This document shows positions 42,201-49,800 of a stretch of 64,000 nucleotides of DNA, piece after piece. The stretch's first letter is position 1. Each line of letters starts with the position of its first letter. The notes below the pieces were generated by a model. It was given only the letters and a program-made list of their open reading frames with translations, had not been told where the DNA came from and ran no database searches. Origin of the DNA: DATMQA01 sp035566895 (GTDB lineage: Bacteria; Verrucomicrobiota; Verrucomicrobiia; Limisphaerales; UBA8199); NCBI GenBank assembly GCA_035566895.1, contig DATMQA010000152.1, positions 1 to 64,000 on the forward strand. The letters are read 5' to 3'. The position numbers and the translations under genes are program-made.

Positions 42201-45200
42201 CGGGCCTAAGCAGCGGCAGGGTGGGCCGGGCCAACGGTGGCAACCAGTACTTGGGGGACATAGCTGAGGTGGTGGTCTTCAACACCGCGTTGAGCGATAC
42301 GGACCGGCAAAATTTGGAGGATTATTTATCAGTCAAATGGATCACCGGTTTGTCACGCGCGATCAGCACGCCCTTCACCGTCCAACCCTCTCCGATCACT
42401 CTGGTTACCTTCGTAAATCCAAGCATCAATAATGCAGTCCAGGGCACTGCCATCACTGCCGGCGCCTTGGGTGAAGTGCAAGTGAGTGCATCGGCGGCCG
42501 GTGGCGGTCCGGTTCCCGGCGCAACGGTGACGCTCGCTATTGCCAGTGGCAATGGGACCATCCTGGGCAATAGCGCGGTGACGGATGCGGGTGGCATCGC
42601 GCACTTCACCAACCTGCGGATTGACAAGATCGGCACCAAGACCTTGCAGGCAAGCAGCAGTGGAATTCAATCCGCGGCTTCGGGTTCATTCATTATCACT
42701 GCCAGTGCTCCCGCGTTTGTCATGGTGGAGACCGCCGCCGACGGCAGCGGAGTGATACTGCCGACTCAGAACATCCCGGCGGACCTGGCGACCAACCTCT
42801 TTGCCATCTCCCGCGACTCGGCGAATAATTTCATCGCCAATGTGGCGGCCACCTGGTCGTTGGTGAACGTCACCGGCGGCGTGGCAAACGGGGATTTGGT
42901 CGTCGCTGGCGATACCAAGAGCGCGACCTTCACCGGTCATTTCGGCGGGACTGCACGCATTCAGGCAGTGGGGACGTTCACCGGCCAATCTGGTGTGCAA
43001 ACGGTCGTGGGCGGCGCGGCCACCTACCTTGCGATGAATCAACAACCCTCCACGACCGCGGCCGTGGGAGCTCCCTTCGCCATCCAGCCCATAGTGAGCC
43101 TGCGGGATCACTATGGCAACACGGTGCTCAATTCCAGCACCGTCATAACCGCCAGTGAGACCAGCGGCGGCAGTTTGAATGCCGGCGGGGTCACTCCGGT
43201 CACAACGACAACCGCCAACGGCGTGGCCACCTTCTCCGGACTGTTTGTCACCAATACCGGCACCGTCACGCTTACGTTCACTTCCGGCAGTCTGACGCCG
43301 ACCAACTCCGGGAACATTGCGGTGAGCGTGGGCAACGTGGCGCAGGTGGTATGGGTTACCCAGCCAGGCCTGGCCACCAATGGCATTGTTTTTGGCCAAA
43401 GCCCCGTCATTAAGACGGCGGATGCAGGCGGATATATTACGGTAAACGGACTCCCGCCGGTCAAAATAGTCCAAGTGGCACTGTACTCCGGCAGCGGCAT
43501 CTTGAGCGGCATCCTGACCACCAATATTGGGACGACTGGCGGCAACGGCACGGTGACTCTGCCCAACCTGCAGATTACCACCGGCGGAACCGCGCAACTG
43601 ATTGCGACTGACATCGGACTGGGATTCAACCCGACCAACATCATCTCCGGGAACGGTTGCCAGATGTGGTTTGATGCAGCCGATCTTAGCACCATTACCA
43701 TCGCCGGTACGAATGTGATCTCCTGGCTCGACAAGAGCGGCAAGGTCAACAACGCCGACACGAACAATCGTGCGGGCGGTGTCTATGTGGGGCCGACCTT
43801 TGCCACCAACAGCACCCTGGTGAGCAAGCTTGTAGGATTGAACGGCCTGGGCCGCGCGTTGCGTTTCAACGGCAACAACTCCGCGCTGGGCATGAACATG
43901 TCGGCCCTCAGCAACTCGCCCTACACCGTGATCGTGATGGAGGTAGCCACCGGCAAGAGTGGCACCGCTTACTTCTTCGGCAATAACGGCGCGGGGGCTA
44001 CACGCCAGGTGTTGCACATCGGTTATCAGAGCACGACAGCCTGGAAATGGGGTATGTTTGGTGACGACATGGACTTTACCACCACATTGACTCCGTTCCC
44101 GCAGGCGCGCCTCTCAACGGAAAAACTGACCGCGACGACCTACGGAGAAACGCTCTACTACAACGGGGCACAAGTTAACACGAGGACGGCTGGTGGGTAC
44201 CTTCAAAACGGAGCTTTCGTTCAAGGTAGCGTGGGACGGGCCAATAATGGCAACAATTATCTGGGAGACATCGCCGAAGTGGTTGCCTACAACATCGATC
44301 TGAGCGATACGGATCGCACCAACGTTGAGGATTATCTGACGACCAAATGGAAGACGGGCTTGCGCAGTTCCTTGAGCGCCCCCTTCCTCGTCAACACCCT
44401 GCCTTTAAGCTCACTGGTGTTCGTGAATTCAAACATCAACAATACGGTCGCGGGGAACCCGATCACCGCGGCCGCCTTGGGCGACGTACAAGTAAAAGCT
44501 CTAAGCAGCCAGGGCATCACCATTCCGGGCGTGACGGTAGCGATCTCCATTGCCAGTGGCACGGGGACCATCTCGGGCAATTCGGCCGTCACCGATAACA
44601 GTGGCATCGCCCACTTCACCACGCTCAGTATCAATCAGATTGGCACCAAGGTGTTGCAGGCGAGCAGCCTGGCGGTTCAATCGCCGGTTTCCAGCTCATT
44701 CCTCATCACGGCCCAGGCGGCCAGCGCGCTGGCCCTGGAGTCCGCCGCGGACGGCAGCGGCACGGCGATTCCGGATGAAATCCTTCCCGCGGACCTTCCG
44801 CTTCACGTCTTCGCCATCTCCCGCGATATCTTTGGGAATTTCATTGGCAATGTGGCGGCTACCTGGTCGCTGGTGAACCTCAGTGGGGGCGTGAATAGCG
44901 GGGATTTGGTTGCCTCGGGGGACAGCAAGAGTGCCACCTTCACCGGTCACCTGGTGGGGAGCGCCCAGATCCAGGCGGCGGCGGCGTTGACTGGCATTTC
45001 GGGTGTACAAACGGTGGTGGCCGGTGCGCCAGCGTACCTCGTAATTAATCAGCAACCCTCCGCCACCGCTGCGGTTGGCGCCCCCTTCGACCAGCAACCT
45101 ATTGTAGCTGTCTTTGATCATTATGGGAATACGGCGTTTTCCAACGTGGTCGTTATGGCCACGGAAACCAGCGGTGGATTATTGAATGCCACTCCCACTC

Positions 45201-46621
45201 CGGTGCCGCAGCAGGTAGATGCTAACGGCGTGGCCACATTCTCCGGCCTGTTTGTCACGAACACCGGCATCGTCACGCTGAGATTCACTGCGGGGAGCAT
45301 CTCAACCAACTCTGACAATATTGTCGTCAGCGTCGGCAATGTGGCACGCGTGGTGTGGGTCACCCAGCCGCCTGCCACGGCTAGGGCCGGGCAGATCTTT
45401 AGCCGGAGTCCCGTGCTTCAAACCGCGGATGCCGGTGGCCACCTCACGGTAAATGGGCTGACGCCGGTCCGATTGATCCAGGTGGATACCTATTCTGGTG
45501 CGGGTGTGTTGATGGGCACCCTCAGCACGAATATCGGCACGGCCGGCGGCAACGGGACGGTGACGCTGCCGGACCTGCAGATCACCCAGCCGGGAACCTA
45601 CCAAATTATCGCCCTGGACGGCGGTGAGGGAGTTTACCCGACCAACATCACCGATGCGGCCAGTTGTCAGTTGTGGCTGGACGCGGCGGATTTGAACACG
45701 CTCACACTCAACGGTACCAATGTGACGACCTGGATGGATAAGAGTGGCAAGGGCCACAATGCCACCGGCGGGGTGTCGCCGAGCATCGGCATCGATAGCA
45801 TCCTCTCACCCATCACCGCCGGTCGAGGCAAGGTGGTGCGCTTTGACGGCGTAAACACCTATCTGGGAACGGATCTGAGCAGCCTCTACGCCTCGCCTTA
45901 TACGATTATCGCGATCGAAGTCGCCACCCGTAAGGACACTGGCAGCAGCTACTTCATCGGCAACCAGGCGCCCAATGGCTCGGCCGCCAATGAAACAGTC
46001 CTCCACGTCGGCTATTATACACCTAATGTATGGAGATGGGGGCAGTATGGCGACGACCTGGATTCTCCGCGCACCGACTTCGTCTTCCCCGCACCACGGA
46101 TCAGCACCATGGAGATCGATGCGTCGAGGCTTGAGAACCTCTACTTCAACTCGCAGTTGGTCAATTCGAGAACAGCCAGCAGCTTCCTGCTCGGCCAAAA
46201 TCTCGGTCTCGGCACCATCGGCGCCGCCCTGAACGGCAACAATTACCTGGGCGACCTGGCCGAAATCATGGTGTTTAACGCGGCGTTGCCCGATCAGGAT
46301 CGTGCCGCCCTCGAGCAGTATCTCTCGGACAAGTGGGCTACCGGCTGGCCGGGCGCGATCAGTGCCAGCATCAACGTTTGGCCCATTTATACCGTCATCA
46401 CATCCATCAGTTATACCAGTTCGAACGTCACCCTCACTGCCGTCTATGGTCCGCCGTCGGGCACTTACCGGGTTTTGGGCTCGACCGATGTAACGGCGCC
46501 GTTCCCGCAGGGCTGGACTCAGGTCGCGACAGGGTCGTTTGATGCCGGCGGCAATTGCACGGTTAACATTCCGGTGAACCCTGCTCATCCGGTCAGTTTC
46601 TACCGGTTGTCAGTGCCTTAA
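39269..46621 (+). CDS. Giant secreted repeat protein with LamG-like and Ig-like modules
   Basis: 2450 residues with a Sec signal (FVLFASLMIFFSAAQAAG). It has three near-complete units of about 665 residues (about 33-690, 692-1357, 1359-2024) and a fourth, shorter unit (2026-2370). Each unit has an entry block (W.TQP.LATNG), a LamG/concanavalin-like domain that begins CQLWLDAADLSTL with NWLDKSGK and DIAEVMVFN, and one or more Ig/invasin-like beta domains (FVNxNINN, ATWSLVNVTGGV). Units 1-3 end with a Big-like domain (QPSxxAAVGAPF). The C-terminal 75 residues end HPVSFYRLSVP. It likely binds carbohydrate or forms a surface layer; no catalytic site is evident. Confidence 0.87.
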   Translation: MKPTTRPALIQFVLFASLMIFFSAAQAAGPVTQFIWATQPDLATNGLNFAQNPVLRTADATGTPSTVGLPAVKIVQVALYSGSGALTGILTTNIGTAGGNGTVTFPILQLSAAGAAQLIALDAGAGIYPTNITAGSSCQLWLDAADLSTLQLDSDGLSVTNWLDKSGKSNNASNTTPGQAPVMAIDGSLSPINAGRGRVLTFNGTSDSLNMNLSSLSGSPYTVIAMEVWAGKANSYIIGNDGPGATDLNLHIGYQSGTDWKWGQYGDDMDFTGTTFSPSTPLISTEVMNSSRLETLYFNSVSNFSRTANGLLSPSNLGNGRIGRAQNGNPYQGDIAEVMVFNTALSGLDRTNLENYLSAKWVAGLAIPGAISASFTVQPSPITSLVFVNPNINNAVQGTAITAGALGEVQVQALGASSGPIPGATVMLAIASGNGAIVGNSAVTDGSGIAHFTNLRIDKIGAKTLQASSSGILSAASGSFLITASAPAFVTVETAADGSGVILPTQNIPADLATNVFAISRDAATNFVANVAATWSLVNVTGGVVNGDLVVAGDTKSATFTGHFGGSARIQAVAAFTGQSGVQTVVGGAAVALSISRQPSAAAAVAIVFPKQPIITVLDQYGNTVLSPAVDISVTSVGSLGGTTTLTTVNGVARFTDLAFSSTGTFQITFSSGSLPSTNSRNIVVSQGNATGLAWATQPGLATNGLVFGQSPVLVTTNAYGEVTAAGLPDVKMVRVELYSGSGVLTGTITTNIGAAGGNGTVTFADLQLSAAGTAQIVAYDMGNGLTPTTITAASNCQLWLDAFDVSTILKSGTSLNVTNWMDKSGKGNNAVNTTLSQAPLAATNAALALAARGIGRTLHFDGANARLAMSLSSLSGSPFTVIIMDVAADKGASSSYLLGNDNGGGTRQTLHIGYNNDSSFKFALFGDDLNWAPGYAFLPPIVPHLWTMKLDTNRVQTLYLNSAQSSTRTAGGFLTGTGLSSGRVGRANGGNQYLGDIAEVVVFNTALSDTDRQNLEDYLSVKWITGLSRAISTPFTVQPSPITLVTFVNPSINNAVQGTAITAGALGEVQVSASAAGGGPVPGATVTLAIASGNGTILGNSAVTDAGGIAHFTNLRIDKIGTKTLQASSSGIQSAASGSFIITASAPAFVMVETAADGSGVILPTQNIPADLATNLFAISRDSANNFIANVAATWSLVNVTGGVANGDLVVAGDTKSATFTGHFGGTARIQAVGTFTGQSGVQTVVGGAATYLAMNQQPSTTAAVGAPFAIQPIVSLRDHYGNTVLNSSTVITASETSGGSLNAGGVTPVTTTTANGVATFSGLFVTNTGTVTLTFTSGSLTPTNSGNIAVSVGNVAQVVWVTQPGLATNGIVFGQSPVIKTADAGGYITVNGLPPVKIVQVALYSGSGILSGILTTNIGTTGGNGTVTLPNLQITTGGTAQLIATDIGLGFNPTNIISGNGCQMWFDAADLSTITIAGTNVISWLDKSGKVNNADTNNRAGGVYVGPTFATNSTLVSKLVGLNGLGRALRFNGNNSALGMNMSALSNSPYTVIVMEVATGKSGTAYFFGNNGAGATRQVLHIGYQSTTAWKWGMFGDDMDFTTTLTPFPQARLSTEKLTATTYGETLYYNGAQVNTRTAGGYLQNGAFVQGSVGRANNGNNYLGDIAEVVAYNIDLSDTDRTNVEDYLTTKWKTGLRSSLSAPFLVNTLPLSSLVFVNSNINNTVAGNPITAAALGDVQVKALSSQGITIPGVTVAISIASGTGTISGNSAVTDNSGIAHFTTLSINQIGTKVLQASSLAVQSPVSSSFLITAQAASALALESAADGSGTAIPDEILPADLPLHVFAISRDIFGNFIGNVAATWSLVNLSGGVNSGDLVASGDSKSATFTGHLVGSAQIQAAAALTGISGVQTVVAGAPAYLVINQQPSATAAVGAPFDQQPIVAVFDHYGNTAFSNVVVMATETSGGLLNATPTPVPQQVDANGVATFSGLFVTNTGIVTLRFTAGSISTNSDNIVVSVGNVARVVWVTQPPATARAGQIFSRSPVLQTADAGGHLTVNGLTPVRLIQVDTYSGAGVLMGTLSTNIGTAGGNGTVTLPDLQITQPGTYQIIALDGGEGVYPTNITDAASCQLWLDAADLNTLTLNGTNVTTWMDKSGKGHNATGGVSPSIGIDSILSPITAGRGKVVRFDGVNTYLGTDLSSLYASPYTIIAIEVATRKDTGSSYFIGNQAPNGSAANETVLHVGYYTPNVWRWGQYGDDLDSPRTDFVFPAPRISTMEIDASRLENLYFNSQLVNSRTASSFLLGQNLGLGTIGAALNGNNYLGDLAEIMVFNAALPDQDRAALEQYLSDKWATGWPGAISASINVWPIYTVITSISYTSSNVTLTAVYGPPSGTYRVLGSTDVTAPFPQGWTQVATGSFDAGGNCTVNIPVNPAHPVSFYRLSVP

Positions 46622-46642
46622 TAGGCGGGGGTTGGAGTGATG

Positions 46643-46678
46643 GCTTCGTGGTTGGCGTTAACGCGCCAGCCACGAAGC
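46643..46678 (+). terminator. Strong hairpin after the 2450-aa gene
   Basis: 15-nt arms (GCTTCGTGGTTGGCG and CGCCAGCCACGAAGC, one mismatch) with a 6-nt loop, 22 nt after the stop codon, followed by a short T-run in GTTTAATG. It is a probable transcription terminator or mRNA 3'-end structure. Confidence 0.65.
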
Positions 46679-46749
46679 GTTTAATGGGGGGGAGGACAGG
46701 ACCGTTGGCGGTTGGTAAGCCAATAGCTGGGGTGCGCCTCAGCCCGGGA

Positions 46750-46772
46750 CTCCTCACTTTCGAGGATAGTCC
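46750..46772 (+). promoter_or_regulatory. Palindromic GAGGATA motif, site 3
   Basis: CTCCTCACTTTCGAGGATAG, ending 36 nt before the ATG at 46808. It fits the consensus and shares an upstream GCGCCTCAG with site 2. The spacing suggests a 5' UTR or promoter-proximal location. Confidence 0.75.
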
Positions 46773-46807
46773 CGGTTCCGGCGTTTGCCTAGACTGCCCA
46801 CCGCTTT

Positions 46808-49800
46808 ATGTGGTCGCAAACCTCCATCTCCAGGCGGAATGACTCGGGGCTGAAACACTGCCTGGGTCGCCTGTCGGCGCCGGTCCTGTCGTCGTTTGCG
46901 CTTTGTCTGAATTGCTACGCCGGGAGCTGGTATGTGGGCAACACGGCCCCAGGCGAGTGGATTCAGTACCAGCAGGTTTGGCTGGCCAATGGGCATTATA
47001 GGTTCACGGCGCGAGCCGGGGCAACGAACAGCGGAGCGGCCCTGCACGTAGAAATCGATGGAACGGCCGTGAAACCAGGCGTGATAATACCTAACACAGG
47101 CCGGATGGACGTTTTTACCAACGTGCATTGTGGCTCGACCAATGTTTCCCAAGGCTATCATGACTTGAAAGTTGTTTTTGAAAGTTCGGGACTGTCCTTG
47201 GACTGGTTCATGCTGGCCAAGGATACCGATACAACCAATGGAGTCAAACTGACGGATATCACCATGGTCAGGCCGCCTACCAACGGCATGCTGATCGCAC
47301 CGATCATTGGCTTTGAACATCACGAGGCTACGTCATACCCCGCAAGCTCGGCGCAGCAGTTGGGAATACCTGACATCCCCGATATCAATGGCCATCAGTT
47401 TTCCGAATATCAGTTGACCAACTGGTATGGCGTGCCGATGTACCGGGATTTTGATCGGCGCAGCGATCGCTATTGGGATGTATTGGTTGAGCAGCTCTTG
47501 GCTTCGCGGGCGCAGGTTCCTTTCCTGCACTGTCGTGAGACAGCCGATTTTAACAACAGTTTGCAGACTCGCGCCTATGCGCCTGGCGGTGGCTGGTATG
47601 AGGGGCGCTGGCTGGAGAAGTTTTCCGAGGCCGTGGCCCGCAACCCGCAGGCGGTCAGCTCCCTGAAGATGGGCATGTTCTGGGAAAGCGGCGGGATTGC
47701 TTTAGGTTTTTACAACCACTACGGGTATTATCCTGGCTGGGGCACTTCGAACTTCGTGGATTACGTGATGCAGGATTGGATTCAGCCTTGGTTTGACAAT
47801 ATTCCGCGCGAATTGCTTTTTCAGCCGGTAACCAATCGGCCGGTGATCAGCTTTTTTGCCTCGAACCCGGACAATATCGTGCGAGACGGCCAGATGAGTA
47901 CGTTTATGGCGCAATTCCGTAGCGAGATGGTAGCCCGTTATGGCATGGATCCGCTGATCATTATGCCGGTTGGAGGAGGGGTGGACCCGGCGACGGAAGC
48001 TCAAGGGTGGGGACAGGCAAACTGGGTGACCTGGGATGGGCCTTTGTGTACCTCCAACTATCTCAATGGAACCTATTGGTGCACGGCTTCCAGCGGCAGT
48101 CGGCGGCGGCTCGACACAGTTTGGCTCAATGACTGGAATCCGGTGTCGAATACCGGAACGCCCAACACCAATGACGCCAATGGCCATGATTCGCATCAGC
48201 CCCGGCTGGATAGCAATGGCAATTCAATGATGTGGAGCGCCCTCAACCAGGCCTACAGCGTGGGATCCCAATTTGTTCAGGAAGAAGGTTTTTACAACAT
48301 CTCGGAAGGCAACTCCATCTTCCGCAGTTATCACCCTGAATGGGTATATCCCAATCAACACCTTGCGGCGATGCGGGATTTTGCCGATACCAACACGGCC
48401 ACCTTGATGTTCGAAGCGGAGGCCTGCGATAGCTATTACAAGACTATCACCAACGACAATACCGGTGGCACCTACCGCAAGGAATGGTATAGACCGACGA
48501 CGTTGGACGTGTATCGGCCCTTGCACAACGCCTTGCCATGGAAGCAGATGAACGCAGGTTCCGCCACGCTGGTTAAAATCAGCGCGGGCTTTTTTGATGC
48601 TTGGGCATTGGACAGTTCGGGCCGTGTTTGGGCGCAAACGATCATGGGGGATGTCAATTCCTGGCAGCAGGTGTCCACGCCGCAGAATTTCACCTGCGTT
48701 TCAGTGGGCAAATGTTATGCCTGGGGTATTGCCGGAACCACCGTCTATTCGGCGCAGATCCCCAACAACGGGTGGACTTCCTGGAGCACCGGCGGATGGA
48801 GCCAGCGCAGCGGCAGTATGACTCAACTTTCGGTGGGCGCCACCGAAGTGTGGGCGGTCAATTCGAGCGCCCAGGTTTTCCGGCGCCCGGTGGACGGCTC
48901 GGGTGACTGGACCCAAGTCAGCGGCACCATGACCCAGATCTCGGTCGGTGACGCGTTTGTGTGGGCCATGAATGGAGGCAACATCTACTACAGTCTCACT
49001 TCCTTGGCGAGCCCGTCCTGGACGCAGTGCCCCAATCCCAACAACATCATCAACGTCCAGGTGGGATCGGATGAAGTGTGGGGCGTTACTGCCAGCGGCA
49101 GCGTTTATCGCATGAGCGCCTCGGGGGCGGGCACCTGGGATTTGGTGGATGGCAACCGCAACAGCGTCTCGGTTGGAGACGGGTATGTCTGGGGGCTGTC
49201 CGGCTCGACGCCTTACTGTCGCCGGTTGGAAGGATTTGCTCTCTCGGGCGTCCCGATGACGCCTTTTACGCCCAAAGCCACGCCGGCCACCGGACAAGTC
49301 AAATTGCTCTGGACCCTTTGCAGCGGGGCAACCAACTACAACATCAAGCGAGCGACGGCCAGCGGCGGACCGTATACGACGATCGCCAATGTCTCTTCGG
49401 TCAGTTACATCTACCCCTATGTTGATTCGACGGCGGCTAACGGAACGACCTATTACTACGTCGTTTCGGCGCTCAATGGCAGCGGAGAAAGTACCAATTC
49501 TCCTGAAGTCAGCGCCACGCCGCAATCGCAAGTGCCGGCGGCGCCCAGCAATCTGACGGTGCCGTCCTTTGTGAGCGGCCAGCTCCAGATTGCCTGGACG
49601 GACACCTCGGGCAATGAAAGCGGCTTCAAGATCGAGCGCAAGGTAGGGGTGGGCGGCACCTATGTGCAGATTGCGGTGGTCCCGGCCGGGGTGACCAGTT
49701 TTACCGATACGGTCCTGGCGGGGTCCGATTATTATTACCGGGTGCGCGCGTATAACGCGGCAGGCAACTCGGGCTACAGCAACGAAGCCATGCTGAGCAC

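Noticed and set aside
42686..44017. 443-codon minus-strand frame
   Set aside because: Opposite the giant LamG/Ig-like protein; it repeats with the same period as that gene and has Arg/His-rich shadow composition.
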